A DNA stretch of 64,000 bases from contig JAPLCB010000009.1 in assembly GCA_026392455.1 (NCBI GenBank), forward strand, positions 62,001 to 126,000, written 5' to 3'. This document shows positions 43,464 to 52,100 of this stretch, in pieces. Source of the DNA: Propionibacteriales bacterium (lineage in GTDB: Bacteria; Actinomycetota; Actinomycetes; Propionibacteriales; Nocardioidaceae). Position numbers and translations under genes: made by a program. The notes beneath the pieces were generated by a model. The model saw nothing but the letters and a program-made list of their open reading frames with translations, was not told where the DNA came from and did not search any database. The first letter of the stretch is position 1. The number at the start of each line of letters is the position of its first letter.

Positions 43464-44657
43464 ATGACGGCCACCCTGAACGCCGTTCCCACCCGGTACG
43501 CCGCGGGAGGAGCCTGGTCCGAGCGTTTCGCCCGCCCGATGCTCCAGCTGGCCGGGCCTGGTGCCCGGATGACGGGCGCCGAGCTCGATGACCTGAAAGC
43601 CGGACTGCTGCGCCGCGACGAGCTCGGCGACACCTTCGTCCGGGCCGTCCGCGAGGACCACGCCGTCACGATGCCGGCGTTCCGCGAGGCGCTGGCATCC
43701 GGCGTACCGGCTGGTGCGCCTGCACCGCTGGGGACACTGTTCGCCGCGCTCGAGAACCGCCCCGACTGGGTCGACGACGCCCTGCTCGAACGCGGGGCAG
43801 CAGCAGCCCGGCGGATCGGCGGCGACGGTTTCGACATCCTGGCCTTCGGCTCGCTGCTCGGCGGCTACCGCAGCGGTGGCGCCCTCCAACCCCTGGTCCG
43901 CACCGGCAGGATCGGCGACGAGACCCTGAAACGGGTCGGCGAGACCGGCCAGTGGTGGCTCGCCTGCACGGCTCCTGGCGGGATGCAGCGCGACGGCGAC
44001 GGCTGGAAGCTGAGCGTCCACGTCCGGGTGATGCACGCGTTCGTGAACTACCAGCTCGAGCGGGCTGACGACTGGGACTGGGAGTTCCGCGGCGTACCGA
44101 TCAACCAGTTCGACCGGGCCGGCACCATCGGCTCGTTCAGCACCTCGTACCTGCTCCAGGCGCGCGCCCTCGGGATCCGGGTCCCTGCAGCCGATGCCGC
44201 GGCGATCATGCACCTGTGGTCCTACGTCGGCTGGCTGATGGGGGTCGACGAACGTTGGCTGCCGCGGACCGAACGGATCGGGCGCCGGGTCCTCGGCAAC
44301 GTGATCGCCGGGTTCTCCGGCCCCGAGGAGTCCAGCCGCCAGCTCGGAGCGGGGCTGATCGGGATGCACGACCGGGCGCCGGGGATCTCCGGGGTGCGCC
44401 GGGTGTACGAACGCGAGCGGTCGCTCAGCATGGCCACCTTCCTCAACCTGGGCCACGGGATGCACGACGTCGGCCAGCCGATGCGGCCGCCCTGGTACCC
44501 GGCCTACCGGATCGCCTCGAACGTGCTCTGGACCCAGCTGGTCGGCCGCCTCCCCGGCGGGACGGCGCGACTGGACCGACGGGCAGCGCACGCCCTGACC
44601 AGGATGGAGCGCTTCCAGTACGCCGGTCAGCGCCCGCCCATCGCCCCCGTCGAGTAG
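43464..44657 (+). CDS. MpaB-family oxygenase (DUF2236)
   Basis: 397 residues from ATG 43464. DUF2236 core: AFGSLLGGYRSGGALQPLVRTGRI and VRVMHAFVNYQLE, with the Arg-x-x-His near 188-191 that in latex-clearing protein and MpaB relates to the heme/oxygen site. No signal peptide, unlike Lcp. Lcp cleaves polyisoprene and MpaB cleaves a prenyl side chain; a similar C=C oxidative cleavage is possible. Preceded by a secreted DUF5995 protein and a TetR regulator. Confidence 0.85.
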   Translation: MTATLNAVPTRYAAGGAWSERFARPMLQLAGPGARMTGAELDDLKAGLLRRDELGDTFVRAVREDHAVTMPAFREALASGVPAGAPAPLGTLFAALENRPDWVDDALLERGAAAARRIGGDGFDILAFGSLLGGYRSGGALQPLVRTGRIGDETLKRVGETGQWWLACTAPGGMQRDGDGWKLSVHVRVMHAFVNYQLERADDWDWEFRGVPINQFDRAGTIGSFSTSYLLQARALGIRVPAADAAAIMHLWSYVGWLMGVDERWLPRTERIGRRVLGNVIAGFSGPEESSRQLGAGLIGMHDRAPGISGVRRVYERERSLSMATFLNLGHGMHDVGQPMRPPWYPAYRIASNVLWTQLVGRLPGGTARLDRRAAHALTRMERFQYAGQRPPIAPVE

Positions 44658-44728
44658 GGCCTGGCGCGCGCTCCAGAAGGGCCTGACGCACAGGCGAGGT
44701 CGCGCCGTGCCGGCACAGGCCCCTACTC
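44652..44728. terminator. Inverted-repeat region between convergent genes
   Basis: GAGTAGGGCCTG (44652-44663) pairs with CAGGCCCCTACTC (44716-44728) with one bulge; inside, GCCTG-ACGCA-CAGGC is a smaller hairpin. It lies between the stops at 44657 and 44756, where a bidirectional terminator is expected. No T tract. Confidence 0.5.
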
Positions 44729-44755
44729 AACCGCGCGTTGGGCCCCTCTCAACAA

Positions 44756-45556
44756 TCAGGGGAGGCCGGGGTGCTGCTTCGCGAGGATCGGGATCAGGAT
44801 CCGCTTCGGGGTGATCTTGGCGAACGCCGCGCCGGCCTTGTTGCCGACCCCGGGGATGACCACGAGCTTGCCGCGGTCGAGCCCGTCGACGGCGGTCTTC
44901 GCGACCACGTCGGCCGGGATCCACATGAATGCCGGCAGCGCGTCGTCGGCCTGCTCCTTGGTGAAGCCGGCGGCTGCGCCGAAGCCGGTGTCGACCGGTC
45001 CCGGGCAGAGCACCGTCACGCTGACGCCGGTGCCCTTCAGCTCTCCGGACAGGCTCTGGGTGTACGAGAGCACGAACGCCTTGCCGGCGCCGTAGCCCGC
45101 CTGACCCGGAAGCGGCTGGAAGGACGCCGTCGAGGCCACGTTGAGCACGGCACCGGTCCCCCGTTGCACCATCCCCGGCAGGAACCGGCTGCAGAGGTCG
45201 ACGACCGCGAGGACGTCGACCTCGACCATCTGCATCTCGGCCTCGGGGTCGCTGCGGTGCACCGGGCCCAACGTCGACAGCCCGGCGTTGTTGACCAGGA
45301 TGTCCACGGTCAGCCCCAGCGCAGCGACCCGCTCGGGAAGGGCAGCGCGGGCAGCCCGGTCGGACAGGTCGGCGGCCAGCACGTGCGCTCCGGCGCCGAG
45401 CTCGGCGGCGAGAGCCGTCAGCTTCGACTCCGTCCGGGCGACCAGGATGACCTGGTGGCCACGGCGGACCAGGTCGCGCGCGATCTCGGCCCCGATGCCG
45501 GAGGAGGCGCCGGTGACGAGGGCAGCACGATCAGGGGCAGGGCTGGGAAGGGTCAT
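44756..45556 (-). CDS. SDR family oxidoreductase
   Basis: 266 residues, ATG with TACCGT six bases upstream. TGASSGIGAEIA cofactor loop (15-26), NNAG at 89-92, Ser142, Tyr155 and Lys159. The extended C-terminal tail AAFAKITPKRILIPILAKQHPG is typical of the DltE-like/very-long-chain ketoacyl-reductase-like SDR group. Substrate unknown. Confidence 0.9.
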   Translation of the reverse strand: MTLPSPAPDRAALVTGASSGIGAEIARDLVRRGHQVILVARTESKLTALAAELGAGAHVLAADLSDRAARAALPERVAALGLTVDILVNNAGLSTLGPVHRSDPEAEMQMVEVDVLAVVDLCSRFLPGMVQRGTGAVLNVASTASFQPLPGQAGYGAGKAFVLSYTQSLSGELKGTGVSVTVLCPGPVDTGFGAAAGFTKEQADDALPAFMWIPADVVAKTAVDGLDRGKLVVIPGVGNKAGAAFAKITPKRILIPILAKQHPGLP

Positions 45557-45562
45557 GGGTGA

Positions 45563-45568
45563 ACGGTA
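45563..45568 (-). promoter_or_regulatory. -10 element of SDR gene, leaderless
   Basis: TACCGT on the minus strand, six bases before ATG 45556. Confidence 0.6.
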
Positions 45569-45574
45569 GTCGGT

Positions 45575-46735
45575 TCAGGAGAAGAAGCTGAAGTACGTCG
45601 ACCGCAGCCCGATCAGCGATCGCAGCGCCGGTCCGGTGATCACGATCGTGCCGGTCTTGGCGCCGTCGAGCTCGACCGTCAGCACCCGGTGGTCGGTGTC
45701 CCGGGTCAGCACCCGGACCCGCTGCAGGGAGCCCAGCGCCGGGTACTTGGCCTGGATCTTGGCCGCTGTGTTCGGACCGATGAAGAGGTCGCGGTTGCGG
45801 AACGCCGTGTCGAGCGGGTCCTCCTTGCCCACCAGGTAGGGGAAGCCGCCCTTGGCGGTGTAGCCACCGTTACTCGACGAGAACTGGGTGAACGCCGGCT
45901 TGCCGGCGTAGAAGACCGCCCAGCCGGACGTCGCGGTCACCGCGGCGTTCGTCGTCGGGAACTCGGCCACGTAGCCCGCGTAGACCTGGCTCCGGGTGTC
46001 GTCGTAGACGTGGTAGCTCCGGTTCGGGTTGGCCGCGCGCTCGAAGGCCGCATAGGTCCGTGCTGCGACCGCCTGGGACTGCAACGCCGCCGGCTCCCAG
46101 GTCGTGAAGACCTCGGCCGGCAGGACACCCTTGAGGTAGTTGTCCAGGTTGACGACGTTGATGGTGTGACCCTTGTCCAGCCGCAGCGCCCCCCGGTACG
46201 GGTGGTTGGCGCCGCCGTAGTAGAGGTTCAGCAGGTTCGACGTCGACCGGAACTCACCGACACCGGTCAGGAGCTGACCTGCCGGCCGGTATCCGTGCCA
46301 GACCCCGTCCTTGAGCCAGTTGACCCGGGTCTTCCCCGCGACGACGGTCAGACGCCATGCAGTCGGCTTCGCGGTGGTCGGCAGCGTGTACGACTTGCCG
46401 TTGCCGAGGTCGACCACCCGGAGGCCGGAGGTCGGACGGACGATCACGTTGCTGTCGGCGTCGTCGGTGATCCAGACCCGGACCATGCCGGTGGCCGTTC
46501 CGCGGGTCGTCCCCGGGTAGTAGAACTTCAGGATCTGGGCGGTCGTCTCGCCGGCCTTCGCGTGCGCCTGGGCGCCGTACTGGGAGAGGCCTTTGCCGTG
46601 CCCGTTGCCCTGGCTGACCGCCTTGAGGTTGCCGTCGTAGGCAGCCCAGGGTTCAGCCGCGGCCTGGGCCGGGGAGACCGGAACCAGGGCGAAGCCGACG
46701 AGGAGGCCGAGGAGCAGCACGATCCGAGTACGCAT
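45575..46735 (-). CDS. SpoIID/LytB-domain secreted protein
   Basis: 386 residues from ATG 46735. Signal peptide MRTRIVLLLGLLVGFALVPVSPAQAAA. GNGHGKGLSQYGAQAHAKAGETTAQILKFYYPGT and NLDNYLKGVLPAEVFTTWEPAALQSQAVAARTYA are the SpoIID domain; Glu in LPAEV is the catalytic position in SpoIID lytic transglycosylases. In non-sporulating actinomycetes such proteins likely remodel peptidoglycan. The track of -10 TATGAT lies about 38 bases upstream. Confidence 0.9.
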   Translation of the reverse strand: MRTRIVLLLGLLVGFALVPVSPAQAAAEPWAAYDGNLKAVSQGNGHGKGLSQYGAQAHAKAGETTAQILKFYYPGTTRGTATGMVRVWITDDADSNVIVRPTSGLRVVDLGNGKSYTLPTTAKPTAWRLTVVAGKTRVNWLKDGVWHGYRPAGQLLTGVGEFRSTSNLLNLYYGGANHPYRGALRLDKGHTINVVNLDNYLKGVLPAEVFTTWEPAALQSQAVAARTYAAFERAANPNRSYHVYDDTRSQVYAGYVAEFPTTNAAVTATSGWAVFYAGKPAFTQFSSSNGGYTAKGGFPYLVGKEDPLDTAFRNRDLFIGPNTAAKIQAKYPALGSLQRVRVLTRDTDHRVLTVELDGAKTGTIVITGPALRSLIGLRSTYFSFFS

Positions 46736-46772
46736 GGGGCACCTGAGACTGTTGGGGTCGACGAGCCTCGCC

Positions 46773-46778
46773 ATCATA
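46773..46778 (-). promoter_or_regulatory. -10 element of SpoIID-domain gene
   Basis: TATGAT on the minus strand, near-consensus; leader of about 30 bases. Confidence 0.55.
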
Positions 46779-46812
46779 GGCAGACCGCCCGGGCCCGTGG
46801 CCAGAGCGAACG

Positions 46813-48216
46813 TCAGGTTCGCGGGTGGTGCAACCGTCGCGCAGCCTCGGCGACGGACCCGGAGTTCGACGGGTAGACGGTGAACGCGTTGGCCACCTGG
46901 TCCGCAGTCAACGACTCGGCCACGGCCAACGAGACCGGGTGGATCAGCTCGCTGGCCCGCGGCCCGACCACCACTCCGCCGACGATGATCCCGGTGCCCG
47001 GGCGGCAGAACAGCTTGACGAAGCCGTCGCGGACACCCTGCATCTTGGCCCGCGGGTTGCCGGCGAGCTCGAGGCGGACCACCTCGGCGTCGATCTCGCC
47101 GGCATCGACGGCCTGCTGCGACCACCCGACGGTGGCGATCTCGGGCGACGTGAAGACGTTCGAGGAGACCTTCTTCAGGTCCAGCGGGGCCACCGCGTCG
47201 CCGAGGAAGTGCCACATCGCGATCCGGCCCTGCATCGCGGCGACCGAGGCCAGCATCAGCACGCCGGTGCAGTCCCCGGCGGCGTACACGCCACGAGCAC
47301 TGGTCCTCGAGACCCGGTCGACAGCGATGAAGCCGCCCTCGTCGGTCTCGACGCCGGCGGCCTCGAGACCGAGACCGGCCGTGTTGGGGATGGAGCCGAG
47401 CGCGAGCAGGCAGTGCGAGCCGGAGACCGAACGCCCGTCGGTCAGCGTCACGGTGACGGCGTCCGGACCGTCCCCGTCCCGGACGACGGACTCCATCCGG
47501 GACTTGTTGAGCACGGTCATCCCGCGACGGGTCAGCACCTGTTCGAGCACCTCGGCGGCATCGGCGTCCTCACCGGGCAGCACCCGGTCGCGCGACGACA
47601 CCAGGACGACGTCGATGCCCAGCGCCATGTAACCGCTGGCGAACTCGGCACCGGTGACACCCGAACCGACGACGATCAGCTTCTCCGGCGTCTCGGTCAG
47701 GTTGTAGACCTGTTCCCAGGTCAGGATGCGTTCGCCGTCCGGCTGAGCGCTGGGCAGCGTACGGGGCGCGGCTCCGGTCGCGATCAGGACCGTGTCCGCG
47801 TCGATCGTCTCGCTACCGCCGTCGGCCAGCGCCACCACGACCCGCTCCGGGCCGTCCAGGTGGCCACGCCCCACGACGACCCGGACACCTTCACGCTCCA
47901 GCCGCCGACCGATGTCTGCGGACTGCTCGGCGGCCAGCCGCAGCACCCGGGCATTGACCACCCCGAGGTCGATCCGGACCTGTGACGACGGGGCCAGCGG
48001 GTCGACCAGGCCGATTCCCAGCTCGGGGGCGGTGGCCAGGTCGGTCATCAGCTCAGCGGTCGCGATCAAGGTCTTGCTGGGCACGCAGTCGGTCAGGACG
48101 GCCGAGCCACCGAGCCCGTCCGAGTCCACCACGACGACCTCGGCCCCGAGCTGTGCCGCTACCAGGGCGGATTCGTAGCCGCCGGGTCCACCGCCGATGA
48201 TCACCACTCGAGTCAC
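46813..48216 (-). CDS. NAD(P)H-quinone dehydrogenase, LpdA type
   Basis: 467 residues from GTG 48216, with CACAAT six bases upstream. Pyridine nucleotide-disulfide fold: VVIIGGGPGGYESALVAAQLG (FAD), VGSGVTGAEFASGYMALG (NAD), C-terminal dimer domain with FTSPEIATVG. At the redox-active site it reads GLGGSAVLTDCVPSK: only Cys44 remains of the usual CxxxxC, exactly as in M. tuberculosis LpdA (Rv3303c), which reduces quinones and not lipoamide. Divergent from a GGCT-like gene as Rv3303c is from Rv3304. Confidence 0.9.
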   Translation of the reverse strand: MTRVVIIGGGPGGYESALVAAQLGAEVVVVDSDGLGGSAVLTDCVPSKTLIATAELMTDLATAPELGIGLVDPLAPSSQVRIDLGVVNARVLRLAAEQSADIGRRLEREGVRVVVGRGHLDGPERVVVALADGGSETIDADTVLIATGAAPRTLPSAQPDGERILTWEQVYNLTETPEKLIVVGSGVTGAEFASGYMALGIDVVLVSSRDRVLPGEDADAAEVLEQVLTRRGMTVLNKSRMESVVRDGDGPDAVTVTLTDGRSVSGSHCLLALGSIPNTAGLGLEAAGVETDEGGFIAVDRVSRTSARGVYAAGDCTGVLMLASVAAMQGRIAMWHFLGDAVAPLDLKKVSSNVFTSPEIATVGWSQQAVDAGEIDAEVVRLELAGNPRAKMQGVRDGFVKLFCRPGTGIIVGGVVVGPRASELIHPVSLAVAESLTADQVANAFTVYPSNSGSVAEAARRLHHPRT

Positions 48217-48269
48217 CGGCCCATTGTGTCCTACCCGCGTCGGACCCGGTTCACCCGGACTTTCTGCCC

Positions 48270-48275
48270 TACGCT
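48270..48275 (+). promoter_or_regulatory. -10 element of GGCT-like gene, leaderless
   Basis: TACGCT, seven bases before GTG 48283; another -10 (CACAAT) serves the divergent lpdA-like gene at 48223-48228. Confidence 0.65.
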
Positions 48276-48282
48276 GACCCCC

Positions 48283-48738
48283 GTGACGTTGTATGCCGCC
48301 TACGGGACGAACCTGGACCCGGCCAGGATGGGTGAACGGTGTCCGCACTCCCCCCTGCACGGCACCGGCTGGCTCGACGGCTGGCGACTGACCTTCGGGG
48401 GCGAGGAGCACGGCTGGGACGGCGCGCTCGCCACGATCGTCCAGGACCCGTTCGAGCAGGTCTTCGTCGCCCTGTACGACGTCACCGACGAGGACGCCTC
48501 CACCCTGGACGGCTGGGAGTCCGTCGACACCGGCCTGTTCCGGAAGACCAAGGTCCGGGTCTCGACCCTGACCGGCGAGGTCGTCGCCTGGGTCTACGTG
48601 CTGGACGCCTTCGAGGGCGGGCTGCCCTCGGCGACGTACCTGGGGACGCTCGCCGACGCCGCCGAAGCGGCCGACGCGCCCGACGACTACGTGGCCGCCC
48701 TGCGCCGTCGCCCCTGCCGCAGCACCTTCGGCGGCTAG
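48283..48738 (+). CDS. Gamma-glutamylcyclotransferase-like protein
   Basis: 151 residues; GTG 48283 gives the family start VTLYAAYGTNLDPARMGERCP (the YGTN nucleotide/glutamyl loop). Glu in the DGWESVD segment is a plausible catalytic residue. GGCT-fold enzymes cyclise gamma-glutamyl amines to 5-oxoproline. Substrate unknown in actinomycetes. The stop codon TAG is also the first bases of the next gene's -10 TAGGCT. Confidence 0.85.
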   Translation: MTLYAAYGTNLDPARMGERCPHSPLHGTGWLDGWRLTFGGEEHGWDGALATIVQDPFEQVFVALYDVTDEDASTLDGWESVDTGLFRKTKVRVSTLTGEVVAWVYVLDAFEGGLPSATYLGTLADAAEAADAPDDYVAALRRRPCRSTFGG

Positions 48739-48741
48739 GCT
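48736..48741 (+). promoter_or_regulatory. -10 element of purine nucleoside phosphorylase gene
   Basis: TAGGCT, eight bases before GTG 48750; it contains the stop codon of the preceding gene. Confidence 0.55.
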
Positions 48742-48749
48742 CCCCGACC

Positions 48750-49553
48750 GTGAGCACTGTGAGCACTCCCCACGAAGCGGCCGCGGACGCAGCCTCGGTC
48801 CTCGCCGAGAAGACCGGTGTCGCCCGCCACGACATCGCCCTGGTGATGGGCTCCGGCTGGCTGCCGGCCGTCGACGCCCTCGGTGAGGCGGTGGCCGAGA
48901 TCGACATCGCCGACCTCCCTGGCTTCGCGGCACCGGCGGTCGAGGGCCACGGCGGCAAGCTGCGTTCGGTCAGGGCTGGCGACAAGAACCTGCTGGTCTT
49001 CCTCGGTCGTACGCACTTCTACGAGGGCCTCGGTGTTGCCGCGGTCGTCCACGGGGTCCGGACCGCCGCGGCGGCCGGGTGCCGGGCGATCGTGCTGACC
49101 AACGGGTGCGGCGGGCTCAAGGAGACCTGGAGCCCCGGCACCCCGGTGCTGATCTCCGACCACATCAACCTGACCGGCTGCTCGCCGATCGTGGGCGCGC
49201 ACTTCGTGGACCTGACCGACCTGTACAGCCCGCGGCTCCGCGCGCTGTGCCAGGAGGTCGAGCCCGGTCTCGACGAAGGCGTCTACGTCCAGTTCCCCGG
49301 GCCGCACTACGAGACCCCGGCCGAGATCGGAATGGTCCGGGCGATCGGTGGCCACCTGGTCGGGATGAGCACCACCCTGGAGGCGATCGCTGCCCGCGAG
49401 GCCGGCCTGGAGGTGCTCGGGATCTCGTTGGTCACGAACCTCGCTGCGGGCATGTCCGGGGAACCGTTGAACCACGAAGAGGTCCTCGAGGCCGGCAAGG
49501 CCGCGGCGACCCGGATGGGCGCCCTGCTCGGCGCGGTCGTCCCGCGGATCTGA
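48750..49553 (+). CDS. Purine-nucleoside phosphorylase
   Basis: 267 residues, GTG 48750 (GTG 48759 in frame is possible). Class I trimeric PNP: LVMGSGWLPAVDAL phosphate loop, FLGRTHFYEGLG, VLTNGCGGLKETWSPGTPVLISDHINLTG, VQFPGPHYETPAEIGM and VTNLAAGMSGEPLNHEEV. It splits purine (deoxy)nucleosides with phosphate, making ribose-1-phosphate for salvage. pmmB and deoC, downstream, handle sugar phosphates. Confidence 0.93.
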   Translation: MSTVSTPHEAAADAASVLAEKTGVARHDIALVMGSGWLPAVDALGEAVAEIDIADLPGFAAPAVEGHGGKLRSVRAGDKNLLVFLGRTHFYEGLGVAAVVHGVRTAAAAGCRAIVLTNGCGGLKETWSPGTPVLISDHINLTGCSPIVGAHFVDLTDLYSPRLRALCQEVEPGLDEGVYVQFPGPHYETPAEIGMVRAIGGHLVGMSTTLEAIAAREAGLEVLGISLVTNLAAGMSGEPLNHEEVLEAGKAAATRMGALLGAVVPRI

Positions 49554-49572
49554 CCGCGACCGTACCCACGGG

Positions 49573-49578
49573 TAACAT
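49573..49578 (+). promoter_or_regulatory. -10 element of enoyl-CoA hydratase gene
   Basis: TAACAT, seven bases before ATG 49586. Confidence 0.6.
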
Positions 49579-49585
49579 TGCCGCC

Positions 49586-50392
49586 ATGGCCACCCGCACC
49601 TACGTCCAGCACGACATCGACGACGGCATCGCCCACGTCCGGCTGAGCCGACCTGACAAGCTGAACGCGCTCACCCTGCAGACCCTCGACGAGCTGGTCG
49701 CCACCGCCCGTGAGCTGCGCCGCGACCGGACCCTGCGCGCGGTGGTGATCAGCGGTGACGGCGGCTCCTTCTGCGCCGGGCTCGACTTCGCCTCCGCGAT
49801 GCGGAGCCCGACCGGGATCGTCAGGGCATTCGTGCCGGTGCCGTGGCGCGGGACCAACACCTTCCAGGAGGCGTGCTGGGCCTGGCGGCGGCTACCGGTC
49901 CCGGTGATCGCCGCGGTCGACGGGCACTGCTACGGCGGCGGCCTCCAGCTGGCCCTGGCCGCGGACTTCCGGATCGCGACGCCGGACTCGGAGTGGTCGG
50001 TGCTCGAGGCCCGCTGGGGACTGATCCCGGACATGAGCGGCATCCGCAGCATCGCCGAGCTGGTCGGCATCGACACCGCCAAGAAGCTCACCATGACCGC
50101 GCAGATGCTCAGCGGCAAGGAGGCCAGCGACCTCGGTCTGGTCACCGAGCTCGCCGCCGACCCGGTGGCGGCCGCCCACGACCTGGCCCGCGAGATCGCG
50201 CAGCGCTCCCCCGACTCCGTGGCCGCGGCCAAGCGCCTGTTCAACCAGACCTGGAACGCCAGCGCCCGCGCGACCTTCGCCCGGGAACGCGCCGAGCAGC
50301 TCGTCCTGCTGGCCGTGGCCAACACCAGGGCCGCGCGCACGGCCGCCTTTACGAAGGTCGTCCCGGTGTTCGGACCTCGCGCCCGACGTTGA
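49586..50392 (+). CDS. Crotonase/enoyl-CoA hydratase family protein
   Basis: 268 residues. Crotonase fold: IAHVRLSRPDKLNALTLQTLDEL, VVISGDGGSFCAGLDF (first oxyanion peptide), VPVIAAVDGHCYGGGLQLALAADFRIA (second). The Glu of active hydratases at the ...FGLIPDMSG position is replaced: this copy reads RWGLIPDMSGIRS, so it may be an isomerase or another crotonase reaction. Stop overlaps the next start (TTGA). Confidence 0.87.
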   Translation: MATRTYVQHDIDDGIAHVRLSRPDKLNALTLQTLDELVATARELRRDRTLRAVVISGDGGSFCAGLDFASAMRSPTGIVRAFVPVPWRGTNTFQEACWAWRRLPVPVIAAVDGHCYGGGLQLALAADFRIATPDSEWSVLEARWGLIPDMSGIRSIAELVGIDTAKKLTMTAQMLSGKEASDLGLVTELAADPVAAAHDLAREIAQRSPDSVAAAKRLFNQTWNASARATFARERAEQLVLLAVANTRAARTAAFTKVVPVFGPRARR

Positions 50393-51063
50393 CGACCGAG
50401 CTCGGCGACGATATCCGGCGTTCCCTCGCCGGGCTCGCGGACCCGCAGCTGGCCGGCCCGATGGCGGCGTACATGAAAGTTGCCGAGAACGGCGGGCTGC
50501 CGTTCCTCGGGATCCGCCGTCCGGTCGTGCGCCAGGCCGCTCGCGGGGCCGCGAAGGAGTTCCCCGACGACCAGCGTCTCGCCGCCGCCGTCGACCTGTG
50601 GGAGCACGCCGAGTTCCGTGAGCAGCGGTACGCCGCCCAGGACCTGCTCGGGATGCGCTGGGCCGCGGACCGCCTCGACCTGCTCGACCTGCACCGGGAG
50701 ATGGTGCTGACCGGGGCCTGGTGGGACCACGTCGACGAGGTGGCGCACCGGATTGCCGACCTGGTGCGCAGCCACCCGGAGGTGATGGCCGACGTCCTGC
50801 ACACCTGGAGCGCCGACGAGAACCTCTGGATCCGCCGGGTGGCGATCATCGGACAGCTCGGCCTGCGTGAACAGGTCGACCTGGACCTGCTGGCACGGGT
50901 CGTCGAGACGAACTCCGCCGACCCCGAGTTCTTCATCCGCAAGGCGATCGGCTGGGCCCTGCGCGACGCCGGCCGGACCTACCCCGACTGGGTGCGGGCC
51001 TTCGTCGCGTCCCACGACCTCAGTCCGCTCTCCCGCCGCGAAGCGCTCAAGCACCTGCGATGA
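50389..51063 (+). CDS. AlkD-like DNA alkylation repair protein
   Basis: 224 residues with an unusual TTG start overlapping the crotonase stop (TTGA). HEAT-like repeats; Trp111/Trp112, Asp113 (AWWDHVDEVA) and Arg149/150 (LWIRRVAIIG) sit at positions matching AlkD W109, D113 and R148, which excise N3/N7-alkyl purines without base flipping. Co-translation with an unrelated crotonase is probably an operon convenience. The stop region overlaps the next gene by four bases if that starts at 51060. Confidence 0.87.
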   Translation: MTTELGDDIRRSLAGLADPQLAGPMAAYMKVAENGGLPFLGIRRPVVRQAARGAAKEFPDDQRLAAAVDLWEHAEFREQRYAAQDLLGMRWAADRLDLLDLHREMVLTGAWWDHVDEVAHRIADLVRSHPEVMADVLHTWSADENLWIRRVAIIGQLGLREQVDLDLLARVVETNSADPEFFIRKAIGWALRDAGRTYPDWVRAFVASHDLSPLSRREALKHLR

Positions 51064-51077
51064 GAGAAGATGGACCC

Positions 51078-51536
51078 ATGGGCCGACGTACGACGACCGT
51101 GATCGCGAGCGGGGTCCTGATGACCCTGCTGTCCGCCTGCGGGCAGGGCGGGTGCAGCACCCTCGGTGGCGAGAGCAGCATCCGGATCCAGGTCCCGTCA
51201 GCCATCCGGAAGGTCGTCGACAACTTCCGGCTCGAGCTGTGCCAGGGCGACCGCTGCGCGTCGGTCAACTTCCCGGGCAAGCCCGGGTCCGCCGATCCGG
51301 GGGTGGTCCTCGAGGAGGACGCCTACACCGTCGACGTCGCTCTGCTCGGCAAACGCTGGCAGGCCGGGACCGACAGCGGCCTGACCCTGCTCGGCTTCAC
51401 CAAGAAGGGCCGTACCGTGCTGCGGCACACCGAGCAGTTCGCGTTCGACGGGTACTACCCCAACGGCAAGGACTGCGACAAGGACCCCTTCGTGCGCCAC
51501 GGCACGTCGGTCGGTGGCGAAGACCTGGTCGACTGA
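51078..51536 (+). CDS. Small cysteine-rich lipoprotein
   Basis: 152 residues from ATG 51078, chosen for the clean signal peptide MGRRTTTVIASGVLMTLLSAC and the GAAGAT six bases upstream; ATG 51060 would add six residues and overlap the alkD-like stop. Lipobox LSAC. Mature part has six further cysteines, CGQGGCS, LCQGDRCAS and DCDK, suggesting disulfides. No family recognised. Confidence 0.72.
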   Translation: MGRRTTTVIASGVLMTLLSACGQGGCSTLGGESSIRIQVPSAIRKVVDNFRLELCQGDRCASVNFPGKPGSADPGVVLEEDAYTVDVALLGKRWQAGTDSGLTLLGFTKKGRTVLRHTEQFAFDGYYPNGKDCDKDPFVRHGTSVGGEDLVD

Positions 51537-51565
51537 GGCCCGAGGTCACCGTGTAGAAATGGTCC

Positions 51566-52060
51566 ATGGCAACTATCGCGTTCGGTGACGCAGAAGCAAA
51601 CACCATCGGAGACCTCCCGGCCCAGGGCTCGAAGGCCCCGTCCTTCACCCTCGTCGGCGCAGATCTCGCGGAGCTCAGCTCCGCTGACCTGACCGGTACG
51701 ACGGTCCTCAACATCTTCCCGAGCATCGGCACCGGCGTCTGCCAGGCCAGCGTCCGGAAGTTCAACGAGCTGGCCGCAGGCCTGGAGGGCACCACCGTCC
51801 TCAACGTCTCGATGGACCTGCCGTTCGCGCTCTCGGGCTTCTGCGGGGCCGAGGGCCTCGAGAACGTGACGGTCGCGTCCGGCTTCCGGTCGACCTTCGG
51901 GACCGACTACGGCATCACGCTGACCGACAGCAAGTTCGAGGGTCTGTACGGCCGCGCGGTCGTCGTCGTGGACGCCGAGGGCACCGTGCTGCACAGCGAG
52001 CTGGTCCCGGCCGTCGGCCAGGAGCCCGACTACGACGCGGCCATCGCAGCCCTGGGCTGA
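51566..52060 (+). CDS. tpx: Thiol peroxidase (Tpx)
   Basis: 164 residues. NIFPSIGTGVCQASVR contains the peroxidatic Cys59 with the PxxxT/SxxC environment, and LPFALSGFCGAEGL the resolving Cys93. It reduces hydrogen peroxide and organic peroxides with thioredoxin. TAGAAA lies six bases before the ATG. Confidence 0.95.
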   Translation: MATIAFGDAEANTIGDLPAQGSKAPSFTLVGADLAELSSADLTGTTVLNIFPSIGTGVCQASVRKFNELAAGLEGTTVLNVSMDLPFALSGFCGAEGLENVTVASGFRSTFGTDYGITLTDSKFEGLYGRAVVVVDAEGTVLHSELVPAVGQEPDYDAAIAALG

Positions 52061-52088
52061 CCCTGGACCTGGATCGGCCCGGGAGGGC

Positions 52089-52094
52089 TAGGGT
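52089..52094 (+). promoter_or_regulatory. -10 element of pmmB, leaderless
   Basis: TAGGGT, six bases before ATG 52101. Confidence 0.68.
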
Positions 52095-52100
52095 CGAGCC

